50,929 nucleotides of DNA, taken from assembly GCF_001440035.1 (NCBI RefSeq), contig NZ_LJYG01000108.1, forward strand, positions 427,505 to 478,433, in the 5' to 3' direction. This DNA is from Bradyrhizobium manausense. Lineage in GTDB: Bacteria; Pseudomonadota; Alphaproteobacteria; Rhizobiales; Xanthobacteraceae. Both the position numbers and the translations under genes were made by a program. Under the pieces are notes generated by a model. That model was not told the DNA's origin. It did not search any database and saw only the letters and a list, made by a program, of their open reading frames with translations. This document shows positions 1-7,866 of the stretch, piece after piece. The stretch's first letter is position 1. Each line of letters starts with the position of its first letter.

Positions 1-497
1 CCCTCCACAGCGAGACAGATGGGGACACCGCCACCGATCGCCAGGCCGTCAGCCGCGAAATCGAGCGCTTCCGCTCTTCGTCGATCTCGATCAGCCAGGC
101 GATGGCGATCGCGGAAGCCCGTCATGCCGGCGCGACCACCGCGGATATCAGTTTCGACGGCGGCTCGGGCGTGCCGGTCTACCGGGTCAAGACCCTGCAC
201 AACGACCGGGTCTGGCGGTACACCATCAACGCGGCGACCGGCGAGGTCATCGGCGGCGAGGCCGCCCTGCCCCTCACCGAACTCGACAATGAGGATCGCA
301 GCAACCTCGCCGCACTCGGCATCATCAAGCACCGCCTGGCTGACGCCGTGCGCGTCGCCGAGGAGGCGGCATCAGGCAAGGCCATCAGCGGCGGGCTGGT
401 GCGCGAGGGCGGCCGGCTCAATTTCGCGATCGTCGTCATCAGCGGCGACGATCTCAAGGAGGTCCTGCTCGAGCCACCGGGCGTGCGGGGCAAGTAA
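1..497 (+). CDS. PepSY-domain protein, 5' end outside the window
   Basis: The reading frame is open from base 3 to the TAA at 495-497, so the gene starts upstream of the window and only its last 164 codons are visible. A PepSY-like segment is seen: a helix (ISQAMAIAEARHAG), then strands in VYRVKTLHNDRVWRYTINAATG and EVIGGE. PepSY domains are small, usually exported modules found in peptidase propeptides and regulators. The tail (LNFAIVVISGDDLKEVLLEP) may be a further strand pair. No signal peptide can be judged because the N-terminus is missing. Nothing nearby shows a partner. The family call is by pattern only. Confidence 0.6.
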   Translation, partial: LHSETDGDTATDRQAVSREIERFRSSSISISQAMAIAEARHAGATTADISFDGGSGVPVYRVKTLHNDRVWRYTINAATGEVIGGEAALPLTELDNEDRSNLAALGIIKHRLADAVRVAEEAASGKAISGGLVREGGRLNFAIVVISGDDLKEVLLEPPGVRGK

Positions 498-524
498 CGA
501 GGCCAAAATCCCGCCCAAAAGCCA

Positions 525-553
525 TTGACGGACGCAAAACTCTCCCGCATAAG
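525..553 (+). promoter_or_regulatory. Probable sigma-70-type promoter of the asd leader
   Basis: TTGACG (525-530) and CATAAG (548-553) are separated by exactly 17 bases. Transcription would start about 7-8 bases after the -10 box, at or next to the A of the ATG at 561, so the leader peptide would be read from a leaderless RNA. Confidence 0.55.
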
Positions 554-560
554 TCCCGCC

Positions 561-632
561 ATGTTCACGACCACCAAACGCACGACCAAAACCACCACGG
601 CCTTCGGGGCCCGGGGAGGCGTGCGCGCATAG
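561..632 (+). CDS. Threonine-rich leader peptide of asd (23 aa)
   Basis: ATG at 561 opens a 23-codon frame that ends at TAG 630-632. Eight of the first 13 residues are threonine (MFTTTKRTTKTTT), with two lysines among them. The frame is followed 30 bases later by a terminator hairpin and then by asd, whose product lies on the route to threonine, methionine and lysine. This is the classic layout of a ribosome-sensed attenuator in which scarce charged tRNA-Thr stalls the ribosome. The ATG lies at the predicted transcription start, so no ribosome binding site would be present; leaderless trp leader peptides are known in rhizobia. Translation is inferred, not shown. Confidence 0.7.
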   Translation: MFTTTKRTTKTTTAFGARGGVRA

Positions 633-662
633 TCGTCGACTAAAACGCATCAAGCTCTGCCG

Positions 663-696
663 AAGCCCCGCCCATGATGGTCCGGGGCTTTTTTGT
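663..696 (+). terminator. Attenuator terminator hairpin before asd
   Basis: AAGCCCCG (663-670) pairs with CGGGGCTT (683-690) around a 12-base loop and runs into TTTT. The upstream strand also matches CGGGGC at 605-610, inside the leader gene just after the Thr codons, so a competing antiterminator pairing is possible. Confidence 0.75.
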
Positions 697-736
697 TGCC
701 TGAATCCCAGCTCAACCGAATGCAATGGAGGACAAA

Positions 737-1762
737 GTGAGTAACGATCCCGTCGTCGCGATTGTCGGCGTCACCGGTGCGGTGGGCGCCGAATTCATCG
801 CCACCATGGACAAGCGCGGCTTTCGCGTCGGCAAGCTCAAGGCGCTTGCCAGCGCCCGCTCCGCCGGCAAGACGGTATCGTTCCGCGGCCAGAACATCAT
901 CATCGAGGAATTGACCGAGCGCGCCTTCGAGGGCGTCGACATCGCGCTGTTCTCCGCCGGCAGCGGCATCTCGAAGAGGTTCGCGCCCATCGCGGTCAAG
1001 GCCGGCGCGGTCGTCGTCGACAACTCCTCAGCCTTCCGCATGGATCCGAACGTGCCGCTGGTCATCCCCGAAGTGAACGCTGGCCGTATCCGCGACCACA
1101 AGGGCATCATCGCCAACCCGAACTGCGCCGCGATCACCGCGCTGGTGCCGCTCTGGCCGATCCATCAGAAGAACCGCATCAAGCGCGTCATCATCTCGAC
1201 CTATCAGGCCGCCTCCGGCGCCGGCGCCGCCGCAATGGACGAGCTCGTCGAGTCGACCCGCGCCAATCTCAACGGGCAGGTCTACACGCCCAAGGTGATG
1301 CCGCACCCCTACGCGTTCAATCTCTTCAACCACAACACGGCTGTCGACCCCGAGACCGGCTACAACGACGAAGAGATCAAGGTCATCAAGGAAACCCGCA
1401 AGATCTTCGAGGACGAGAATATCGCGATCGGCGTCACCTGCGTCCGCGTGCCGGTGCTGCGCGCGCATTGCGAGGCCATCACGTTCGAATGCGAGAAGCC
1501 GATCACCGAGGACCAGGTCCGCAGCCTCATGGCGCAGGCGCCAGGCGTGAAGGTCGTCGACGACCGCCTCAAGAACTACTTCCCGATGCCGATCGACGCC
1601 TCGGGCCAGGACGATGTCCTGGTCGGCCGCATCCGCAAGGACCTCAGCGACCCCTCCGGCCATTCGATCTCGATGTTCGTGGCGGCCGATCAGCTGCTCA
1701 AGGGCGCCGCGCTGAACGCCGTGCAGATCGCGGAGCTGCTGCCGCAGCGGGTGATGGCGTAA
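737..1762 (+). CDS. asd: Aspartate-semialdehyde dehydrogenase
   Basis: Asd reduces aspartyl phosphate to aspartate semialdehyde with NADPH, the branch point to lysine/diaminopimelate, threonine and methionine. The product (341 aa) has the N-terminal dinucleotide-binding loop GVTGAVG, the active-site motif NPNCAA with the nucleophile at about Cys130, and the substrate-binding segment RVPVLRAHCEA. Length is normal for the family. GTG 737 is preferred as start because GGAGGA (727-732) lies just before it and homologues begin near this point; an in-frame ATG at 725 is the alternative and would add four residues. Expression is probably governed by the Thr-rich leader and hairpin upstream. A palindromic repeat follows the stop codon. 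Confidence 0.95.
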   Translation: MSNDPVVAIVGVTGAVGAEFIATMDKRGFRVGKLKALASARSAGKTVSFRGQNIIIEELTERAFEGVDIALFSAGSGISKRFAPIAVKAGAVVVDNSSAFRMDPNVPLVIPEVNAGRIRDHKGIIANPNCAAITALVPLWPIHQKNRIKRVIISTYQAASGAGAAAMDELVESTRANLNGQVYTPKVMPHPYAFNLFNHNTAVDPETGYNDEEIKVIKETRKIFEDENIAIGVTCVRVPVLRAHCEAITFECEKPITEDQVRSLMAQAPGVKVVDDRLKNYFPMPIDASGQDDVLVGRIRKDLSDPSGHSISMFVAADQLLKGAALNAVQIAELLPQRVMA

Positions 1763-1785
1763 CCGGAGCTGTAAGAACAGGCCTC

Positions 1786-1876
1786 GTAGGGTGGGCAAAG
1801 GCGCGAAGCGCCGTGCCCACCGTTCTTATCCGGATTCAAGAAAAGACGTGGGCACGCTTCGCTTTGCCCACCCTAC
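1786..1876. repeat. Composite palindromic repeat after asd
   Basis: GTAGGGTGGGCAAAG (1786-1800) is mirrored by CTTTGCCCACCCTAC (1862-1876), and inner arms CGTGCCCAC/GTGGGCACG repeat the pattern, so the whole 91-base unit can fold into one long hairpin. It lies between the convergent genes asd and queA, where it could end both transcripts. Confidence 0.85.
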
Positions 1877-1880
1877 GGCA

Positions 1881-2954
1881 CTACGGCACTGCCCGAAACA
1901 GAAGACACGCGTCCCCATACGAATAGAACCGGTACCCGTTCGCGATCGCATGCGCATAGGCCTGCTTCATCGTACCCAGCCCCGCGAACGCCGACACCAG
2001 CATGAACAGCGTCGACTTCGGCAGATGGAAATTCGTCATCAGAATATCGACCGCGCGAAAACGATAGCCGGGCGTGATGAAGATCGAGGTCTCGGCCGCG
2101 AACGGCTGGATGGTGCCGTCCTCGGTGGTGGCGCTTTCCAGCAGCCGCAATGACGTGGTGCCGACGGCGATGATGCGGCCGCCGTTCTTGCGCGCGCTGT
2201 TGAGCCGCTCCGCAATCTCGGCGGAGATCGTCCCCCACTCGGCATGCATCTTGTGAGCGTCGGTGTCATCGACCTTCACCGGCAGGAACGTCCCTGCCCC
2301 GACATGCAGCGTGACCCTGACGATGCCGACGCCGCGTTCGCGCAGCGCTTGCTCCAGCGCCGGGGTGAAATGCAGGCCCGCGGTCGGCGCAGCCACCGCG
2401 CCTTCGTTGGTCGCGAACATGGTCTGGTAGTCCGCGAGGTCCTGATCGTCAGGCGTACGTTTTGAGGCGATGTAAGGCGGCAGCGGCGGGCTGCCGAGAT
2501 CGGCGATCGCCTGGTCCAACGCGGGCCCATGGAACGAGAAGCCAAGCGTCACCTCGCCTTCCATCCCCTTGGCCTCGACCTCGGCATCGAGATGGCCGAG
2601 CAGGCAGACCTTGCCCTCATTGCCGAAGCGGATGCGGTCGCCGGGTGTGAGCTTCTTCGCGGGCTTCACCAGCGCCTGCCAGCGCGAGCCGTCGAGCCGC
2701 TTGATCAAGGTCGCCTCGATCTTCGGCTCGGTCTCGCGGCCGATGCGGCGGCCCTTCAATTGCGCCGCGATCACCTTGGTGTCGTTGACGACGAGCTGGT
2801 CGCCCGGCTTCAGCCAGTGCGGCAGATCCGCAATGGTCTGGTCGCGCAGCGCGCCGTTCTCCACGACCAGCATCTTCGCGGAGTCGCGGGGACTGGCCGG
2901 GCGCAAGGCGATGCGCTCCGGCGGCAGGTCGAAATCGAAGAGGTCGGTGCGCAT
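1881..2954 (-). CDS. queA: S-adenosylmethionine:tRNA ribosyltransferase-isomerase
   Basis: QueA moves the ribosyl part of S-adenosylmethionine to preQ1 in tRNA to form epoxyqueuosine, a wobble-base modification at GUN anticodons. The 357-residue product is full length and begins MRTDLFDFDLPPERIALRP, the usual QueA N-terminus. Family segments are visible: VVNDTKVIAAQLKG, SKRTPDDQDLADYQTMFA, the conserved AAPTAGLHFT motif, and the C-terminal TNFHLPKSTL and YAHAIANGYRFYSYGD. It is the last gene of the leftward run coaD-ppiA-hypothetical-ppiB-queA. The partner gene tgt, often next to queA, is not to its left; asd is there instead on the other strand. Confidence 0.95.
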   Translation of the reverse strand: MRTDLFDFDLPPERIALRPASPRDSAKMLVVENGALRDQTIADLPHWLKPGDQLVVNDTKVIAAQLKGRRIGRETEPKIEATLIKRLDGSRWQALVKPAKKLTPGDRIRFGNEGKVCLLGHLDAEVEAKGMEGEVTLGFSFHGPALDQAIADLGSPPLPPYIASKRTPDDQDLADYQTMFATNEGAVAAPTAGLHFTPALEQALRERGVGIVRVTLHVGAGTFLPVKVDDTDAHKMHAEWGTISAEIAERLNSARKNGGRIIAVGTTSLRLLESATTEDGTIQPFAAETSIFITPGYRFRAVDILMTNFHLPKSTLFMLVSAFAGLGTMKQAYAHAIANGYRFYSYGDACLLFRAVP

Positions 2955-2967
2955 GGTCCGCTATGAC

Positions 2968-3045
2968 GTCATTCCGGGGCGCGCAAGGCGCGAACCCGGA
3001 ATCTCGAGGTTCCGGGTTCGGCTCTGCGAGCCGCCCCGGAACGAC
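2968..3045. repeat. Palindromic repeat between queA and ppiB
   Basis: GTCATTCCGGGGCG at 2968 is mirrored by CGCCCCGGAACGAC ending at 3045, with internal arms GAACCCGGAA and TTCCGGGTTC. It sits between the ppiB stop and the queA start inside a co-directional run, so it could lower read-through into queA or change mRNA stability. Confidence 0.8.
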
Positions 3046-3054
3046 GACAGATGC

Positions 3055-3519
3055 CTATTCCTTATCCACCGCCATCCGCGCCTTGACGATCTTGTCCGGG
3101 TTCTGGACCGGCTCGCCGCGCTTGATCTTGTCGACGTTCTCCATGCCCTCGGTGACCTTGCCCCACACCGTGTATTGGTTGTCGAGGAAACGGGCATCGT
3201 CGAAGCAGATGAAGAACTGGCTGTCGCCGGAATCCGGGCTCGCCGCGCGCGCCATCGAGGCGGTGCCGCGCACGTGCGGCTCCTTGTTGAACTCGGCCTT
3301 CAGCTTCTTGCCGGAGCCGCCGGTGCCGGTGCCGTGCGGGCAGCCGGTCTGGGCCATGAAGCCCTCGATCACGCGATGGAACACGATGCCGTCGTAGAAG
3401 CCCTCGCGGACCAGCTCCTTGATGCGGGCGACATGGCCGGGCGCGAGGTCCGGACGCATCTCGATGGTGACGGGGCCCTGCGTGGTCTCGAGGATCAATG
3501 TGTTTTCGGTGACGCTCAT
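3055..3519 (-). CDS. ppiB: Cytoplasmic cyclophilin-type peptidyl-prolyl isomerase
   Basis: This 154-residue protein catalyses cis-trans isomerisation of Xaa-Pro bonds. The cyclophilin core is complete: FHRVIEGFMAQTG supplies the catalytic Arg and the Phe/Gln pair, followed by GTGTGGSGKKL, ASMARAASPDSGDSQFFI and LDNQYTVWGKVTEGM. There is no signal peptide, so it should act in the cytoplasm, unlike the second cyclophilin two genes upstream. Its ATG overlaps the stop of the upstream gene by four bases, which indicates translational coupling. The PpiB name rests on the short length and lack of a leader. Confidence 0.92.
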   Translation of the reverse strand: MSVTENTLILETTQGPVTIEMRPDLAPGHVARIKELVREGFYDGIVFHRVIEGFMAQTGCPHGTGTGGSGKKLKAEFNKEPHVRGTASMARAASPDSGDSQFFICFDDARFLDNQYTVWGKVTEGMENVDKIKRGEPVQNPDKIVKARMAVDKE

Positions 3520-3926
3520 GCTCGTCTCTCTTGTGTTGGAGGTGAAGTCTTCCGGCGACGGATCGGGATCGCGAAGGGACGTCCCGCGGCCGCGCCGGCC
3601 ATTGCATCGGTAAATGGCAACGGCGTGCAGCGTTGCAATGTCTCCATCACCGCGATGCGGTACTGCAGCCGGTCTTCGTCGGTGGCATCCGCGGATTCAT
3701 AGGAAATTCGCGGATGGCCCAAAATGTTTCCACTCCGGTTAAAGCTCACGATGACGGTGATGTCGATGGGGTGAGCCTTGCTGGCGGGTGGCGGTTTCCA
3801 GCAGGTTTGCAGGTACCTGGAAATGTCCGCGATGGTGTCCACCTTCGCGTCGTCGGCAGCGGCACCGATGGTGGCGAGCAGGAGCGCTGCGGCAGCGAGC
3901 AGAAGCCTGTCGCCGCGGCGCGCCAT
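3516..3926 (-). CDS. Exported protein with TonB/TolA C-terminal-like fold
   Basis: This 136-residue protein has an N-terminal signal peptide (charged MARRGDR, then a Leu/Ala-rich core ending near GAAADD). The body (ISRYLQTCWKPPP, DITVIVSFNRSGNILG, and a distal ALRCTP-like segment VMETLQRCTPLPF) follows the pattern of TolA/TonB C-terminal domains: a helix, two strands, a helix, then a strand. It has two cysteines, about 50 residues apart, that may form a disulfide in the periplasm. It lies between two cyclophilin genes, 8 bases after ppiA and overlapping ppiB by four bases, so it is surely co-transcribed with them. A role in envelope folding is only inferred from that context. Confidence 0.8.
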   Translation of the reverse strand: MARRGDRLLLAAAALLLATIGAAADDAKVDTIADISRYLQTCWKPPPASKAHPIDITVIVSFNRSGNILGHPRISYESADATDEDRLQYRIAVMETLQRCTPLPFTDAMAGAAAGRPFAIPIRRRKTSPPTQERRA

Positions 3927-3934
3927 GAGCCCTC

Positions 3935-4510
3935 CTACTTGATGTCGGAGGCGACCTGCACCTTCACCATCTTGTCGGGATCGGTGACGGTGCCGCTCGG
4001 CGAGCCGGCCGGTGCCTTCTTCAGCTTGTCGACCACGTCCATGCCCTGCACGACCTCGCCGATGACGGTGTACTGGCCGTCGAGGCTGCCGCCGTCGGCG
4101 AACATGATGAAGAACTGCGAGTTGGCGGTATCGACGCTGTCGCCGCGCCGTGCCATGCCGACGATGCCGCGCGCGAAGTGAACCTTGGAGAATTCCTGCT
4201 TCAGATTCGGATATTTCGAGCCACCGGTGCCGTTGCCGTTCTGGCCGTCGCCGGTCTGGGCCATGAAGCCGTCCATCACGCGGTGGAACGGCACGTTGTT
4301 GTAGAAGCCCTCGCGCGCCAGCTGCTTGAGGCGCTCGGCGTGCTGCGGCGCCAGGTCGGTCCTGAGCTTGATGACGATGCGGCCCTTTGTGGTGTCGATG
4401 ACGAGCGCATTGGCCTTGTCGAGATTGGCCGGCAGCTGCTGCGCCACGGCCGGGGCCGCGCCAATAAGCGCGACAAACATCGTGGCAAGGATTGCGAAAC
4501 GACGGTTCAT
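3935..4510 (-). CDS. ppiA: Periplasmic cyclophilin-type peptidyl-prolyl isomerase
   Basis: The 191-residue product carries a clear signal peptide (MNRRFAILATMFVALIGAAPAVA, cleavage expected before QQLP), so this cyclophilin should work in the periplasm on exported proteins. The catalytic core is present: PFHRVMDGFMAQTGDG, GTGGSKYPNLKQEF, MARRGDSVDTANSQFFIMF and LDGQYTVIGEVVQGMDVV. Compared with ppiB two genes on, it shares the enzyme core but differs by the export signal and by a somewhat longer C-terminal tail. It is 40 bases downstream of coaD and 8 bases before the TolA-like gene, consistent with one operon. Confidence 0.92.
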   Translation of the reverse strand: MNRRFAILATMFVALIGAAPAVAQQLPANLDKANALVIDTTKGRIVIKLRTDLAPQHAERLKQLAREGFYNNVPFHRVMDGFMAQTGDGQNGNGTGGSKYPNLKQEFSKVHFARGIVGMARRGDSVDTANSQFFIMFADGGSLDGQYTVIGEVVQGMDVVDKLKKAPAGSPSGTVTDPDKMVKVQVASDIK

Positions 4511-4550
4511 GAAAGCTCCGGATCAGATGAGATGAAGAAGTGCGCCGTTA

Positions 4551-5045
4551 TCAGGCGAATTTGGCCTTGAGCAAGGATGCAACGAGCGGCGGCACGAAGG
4601 CCGACACGTCACCACCCATACCCGCGATCTGTCGCACCAGTGTGGCGGTGATCGGGCGGACCATGGGGGATGCCGGCAGGAAGACCGTATGCACCTCCGG
4701 CGCCATGGCCTCATTCATGCCTGCGAGCTGCATTTCGTAGTCGAGGTCGGTACCGTCGCGCAAACCTCTGATCATGATGGTGGCACCATGCTTGCGGGCG
4801 GCAGTCACCGAGAGATCGTCAAAGGTGGTGGTCTCCAGCGTACAACCCGCCTGGGCCGCCACCGGCCCACAGACATCATGCAGCATTTTCAGCCGCTCCT
4901 CGGTCGAGAACAGCGGCTTCTTGCCGGGATGAGCGCCGATAGCGACAACAAGCCTGTCGCACAGGGGGACGGCATGCCGGACCACGTCCAGATGGCCGTT
5001 GGTGATGGGGTCGAAGGAACCTGGGTAAAAGGCAATGCGCGGCAT
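4551..5045 (-). CDS. coaD: Phosphopantetheine adenylyltransferase
   Basis: CoaD transfers AMP from ATP to 4'-phosphopantetheine, the fourth step of coenzyme A synthesis. The 164-residue protein has the nucleotidyltransferase signature with the TxGH motif in the N-terminal YPGSFDPITNGHLDVVRHA, the phosphate-binding GAHPGKKPLFS segment, and MIRGLRDGTDLDYEMQLAGM with the ISSTxxR-like active-site region following (SPMVRPITATLVRQIAGMG). Length is typical. It is the first gene of the leftward run towards queA. Its upstream 259 bases contain no other gene. Confidence 0.95.
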   Translation of the reverse strand: MPRIAFYPGSFDPITNGHLDVVRHAVPLCDRLVVAIGAHPGKKPLFSTEERLKMLHDVCGPVAAQAGCTLETTTFDDLSVTAARKHGATIMIRGLRDGTDLDYEMQLAGMNEAMAPEVHTVFLPASPMVRPITATLVRQIAGMGGDVSAFVPPLVASLLKAKFA

Positions 5046-5304
5046 GGCCCCGTCCTACCTCGCCCGGCCCTGCCCGGCAAGCCGGGCCGGTTCCCTGCGC
5101 CTATCCTGCCGATTTTTCCGGCATTCCGAGTCGGAACGGGCCGGTTTGTTTCGTCCTGGGGGCGTCCACGACACACAACCGGATGCGCACGAAACCATTT
5201 CCGGCATCGGCGAAGACGTCCGGAAACTGGGCATGGTTACTAATCCAGCCAACGAATGACGGGCCGCATACTGGGCGTAGCGGCCGCATCACAGGGGACC
5301 GTCA

Positions 5305-5562
5305 ATGATCAAGGCTCTTTCAGCGATCGCTGTTGCTGCGTGTGTTGCTGCAGCCCTCACCCTGCTGCCCGGTTTTGCTCCCACCGTTGAAGCGAGCGTG
5401 CCGCAACCGCTGGCCAAGGCCGACCGGCTCGACATCAAGGCCATCGGCAGGGATTGCTCGCAGCAGGCGTGGCCGAACTTCGAGGCGTCCTGCCTGCGCC
5501 GCGCCGGCACCAAGTCCGACGTCCGCGTTGCGCGCCTGGTCACGGCAGACCGCACCCCTTAG
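5305..5562 (+). CDS. Small secreted hypothetical protein
   Basis: An 85-residue protein with a signal peptide (MIKALSAIAVAACVAAALTL, cleavage near VEA) and a short mature part that contains two cysteines (GRDCSQQAWPNFEASCLRR). A purine-rich AGGGGA lies about 6 bases before the ATG. The mature core resembles small periplasmic proteins of unknown function that I recall as frequent in Bradyrhizobium; no catalytic motif is visible. It stands alone between the divergent coaD and kup regions. The call as a real gene rests on the signal peptide, the ribosome binding site and codon use. Confidence 0.7.
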   Translation: MIKALSAIAVAACVAAALTLLPGFAPTVEASVPQPLAKADRLDIKAIGRDCSQQAWPNFEASCLRRAGTKSDVRVARLVTADRTP

Positions 5563-5649
5563 GCGACTTGTCAGGCTGGCGTCATAAACGCCGGCACAAG
5601 CTCCGATAGAACCCCCAATAGAAACCCCATGGCAATTTGCGGCGTCTCG

Positions 5650-5706
5650 TCGCAGAGTGGTTGACGCGCGCACCCGCCGGAATGACCCGACGGGTGCGAT
5701 TCCCAT
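5650..5706 (+). other. tRNA-like sequence and strong hairpin in the kup leader
   Basis: CGCAGAGTGGTTGACGCG (5651-5668) looks like a tRNA D-arm, and GACGGGTGCGATTCCCATC (5689-5707) like a T-arm with one changed loop base. Between and overlapping them, CGCACCCG (5669-5676) pairs with CGGGTGCG (5691-5698), extended by CGG/CCG across one mismatch. No acceptor stem can be drawn, so a working tRNA is excluded. It may be a tRNA remnant or a leader structure of kup. Confidence 0.4.
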
Positions 5707-5720
5707 CGAGGGGTTTGCAA

Positions 5721-7631
5721 TTGTCCAGTACGCCCGCGGTCGCTTCCGGCCATCATCCCAATCCGCTTCCGCTTGCCATGACCATGGGCGCCCTCGGCGT
5801 GGTCTATGGCGATATCGGCACCAGCCCCCTCTATGCCCTGAAGGAAGCTGCCAAGGCGGCCGCCCATGGCGGCACAGTGACACAGGATGCTGTGCTCGGC
5901 GTCGCCTCGCTGATCCTGTGGGCCCTGCTGCTCATCATCTCGCTGAAATATGCGCTATTGATCCTGCGCGCGGACAACCGCGGCGAAGGCGGCATCGTTG
6001 CGCTGCTGGCGCTGCTGCATGCCCGCCACGCCCAGCCCGGGACCTGGCGCGCGCACCTGCTCGTCGTCGGCCTGGTCGGTGCGGCGTTGCTCTATGGCGA
6101 CGGCGCGATTACGCCGGCTATCTCGGTGCTATCGGCCATTGAAGGCCTCAAGGTCGACGCGCCCTCGCTCTCCCCCGTGGTCGTGCCCGTTACCATCGCC
6201 ATCCTGGTCGGCCTGTTCGTGATGCAAAAGCAGGGCACCGGCTTCATCGGCCGCATCTTCGGCCCGGTCATGCTGGCCTGGTTCATCGTGCTGGCCGCGC
6301 TCGGCATCCACGGCATCTTCAAGGCGCCGGCCGTGCTGGCGGCGCTCAGCCCGTTCTATGCCTTCGACTTCCTGATCCATCAGGACTTCCAGGTCTCCTT
6401 CGCGATCCTCGGCGCGGCCTTCCTCGCGGTGACAGGCGGCGAGGCGATGTATGCCGATATGGGACATTTCGGCCGTCTGCCGATCCGGCTCGCCTGGTTC
6501 GCGATCTGCTTGCCGGCGCTGGTGCTGAACTATTTCGGCCAGGCTGCGCTGCTGATCACCGATTCCTCGATGATCGAGAATCCGTTCTTCCAGCTTTGCC
6601 CTGACTTCCTGCATTACGGTCTGGTCGCGTTCTCCGCCGTTGCGACCGTGATCGCCTCGCAGGCGATCATCTCCGGTGTGTTCTCGCTGACCCAGCAGGC
6701 GATCCAGCTCGGCTTCCTGCCGCGCATGCAGATCCGCCACACGCAGAGCGACGCGATCGGCCAGATCTACGTGCCGCTGGTGAACTGGCTGCTCGCCGCC
6801 GCAACGCTCGGCGCTGTGCTGAGCTTCGGCACCTCGGACGCACTCGCCGGCGCCTATGGCATCGCGGTGTCGCTGCTGATGGCGATCACCACGCTGCTTG
6901 CGGCCCTGGTCGCGATCCAGTGGGGTTTTTCGCCGTGGCTGGTGGTGGCCGTCAACGGCTTCTTCTTCGTCATCGACATGATCTTCTTCGCGGCCAACTC
7001 GATCAAGCTGTTCGAGGGCGGCTGGTTTCCGCTGCTGCTCGCCGGCCTCGTTGCCTTCGTCATGCTGACCTGGCGGGCCGGCGTGAAACTGGTCGAGGCC
7101 GCGCGGGCAAGGCTGCGACAGCCCGAGGAGGACCTGATCGAGACCGCGGTCAACAAGTGCAGCGCGCGCCTGCCCGGCACAGCGGTGTTCCTGGCCTCGG
7201 CCCCGAAAGGCGTGCCGCTGGCGCTCACGCAGTTCGTCAAGCACAACCGCGTGCTGCATGAACGCGTGCTGCTGGTCACCGTGCTGATCGAGGAATCCCC
7301 GCATGTTCCCGACGAGGATCGGGCCGAGGTGATCGAGATCATTCCCGGCATCACCCGCGTGATCCTGCATTACGGCTTCATGCAGAATCCCACCATCTAC
7401 GAAGGCCTGACCCTCACGTGCCGCCAAGGCAAGCTGCCCGGCATCGACCTCGCCGACATCACCTATTACGTCGGCCGCGAGACCATCATCCCGCGCGAGG
7501 ACGTCCCTGGCATGTGGGTCTGGCGCGAAGGCCTGTTTGCCTTCCTGCAGCGCAACGCCGAGCGCTCGGCGGCGTTCTTCGGCGTGCCGACCAAGCAGGT
7601 CGTCGAATTCGGCACGGAGCTGGAGATCTAG
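5721..7631 (+). CDS. kup: Low-affinity potassium uptake transporter
   Basis: Kup family proteins import K+ with protons across the inner membrane. The first ~440 residues hold about 12 hydrophobic segments, opening with the family signature MGALGVVYGDIGTSPLYALK and including GALLYGDGAITPAISVLSA. The last ~190 residues are a soluble domain, as usual. With the TTG start at 5721 the protein has 636 residues, normal for Kup; GAGGGG (5708-5713) lies 7 bases before it, and the longer frame back to 5637 would translate the tRNA-like leader, which I reject. It sits between coaD and gyrA, splitting what is probably an older gyrA-coaD cluster. A palindromic repeat ends the unit. Confidence 0.93.
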   Translation: MSSTPAVASGHHPNPLPLAMTMGALGVVYGDIGTSPLYALKEAAKAAAHGGTVTQDAVLGVASLILWALLLIISLKYALLILRADNRGEGGIVALLALLHARHAQPGTWRAHLLVVGLVGAALLYGDGAITPAISVLSAIEGLKVDAPSLSPVVVPVTIAILVGLFVMQKQGTGFIGRIFGPVMLAWFIVLAALGIHGIFKAPAVLAALSPFYAFDFLIHQDFQVSFAILGAAFLAVTGGEAMYADMGHFGRLPIRLAWFAICLPALVLNYFGQAALLITDSSMIENPFFQLCPDFLHYGLVAFSAVATVIASQAIISGVFSLTQQAIQLGFLPRMQIRHTQSDAIGQIYVPLVNWLLAAATLGAVLSFGTSDALAGAYGIAVSLLMAITTLLAALVAIQWGFSPWLVVAVNGFFFVIDMIFFAANSIKLFEGGWFPLLLAGLVAFVMLTWRAGVKLVEAARARLRQPEEDLIETAVNKCSARLPGTAVFLASAPKGVPLALTQFVKHNRVLHERVLLVTVLIEESPHVPDEDRAEVIEIIPGITRVILHYGFMQNPTIYEGLTLTCRQGKLPGIDLADITYYVGRETIIPREDVPGMWVWREGLFAFLQRNAERSAAFFGVPTKQVVEFGTELEI

Positions 7632-7640
7632 GGCAAGTAC

Positions 7641-7725
7641 GTAGCCCGGATGGAGCGAAGCGCAATCCGGGTTTCTTGCCGCGCATCGAGAGTCCCGGAT
7701 TACGCTTGCGCTCCATCCGGGCTAC
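7641..7725. repeat. Palindromic repeat after kup
   Basis: GTAGCCCGGATGGAGCGAAG at 7641 is mirrored by CTCCATCCGGGCTAC ending at 7725, each arm also carrying its own CCCGGAT/ATCCGGG hairpin around a GCGAAGCG-type core. It lies 9 bases after the kup stop. Confidence 0.85.
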
Positions 7726-7866
7726 GGGCCCGACCTTCAAGCCATGAGGACCGGAGACGATCCACCTCTATGGCACACTGGAGCTCTGGTGCTGGATGGC
7801 ACAGATCGGCAAGCGCGAGGCGCTCGCCAATCTCACGAGAGAGCTTGCGACCGCCTCACAGTCTGC

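Noticed and set aside
5637..5720. Longer start for kup at TTG 5637
   Set aside because: The added residues translate the tRNA-like hairpin and homologues start near 5721 with a ribosome binding site.
6129..7427. A 432-codon minus-strand frame
   Set aside because: It is antisense to kup and shows no domain pattern.
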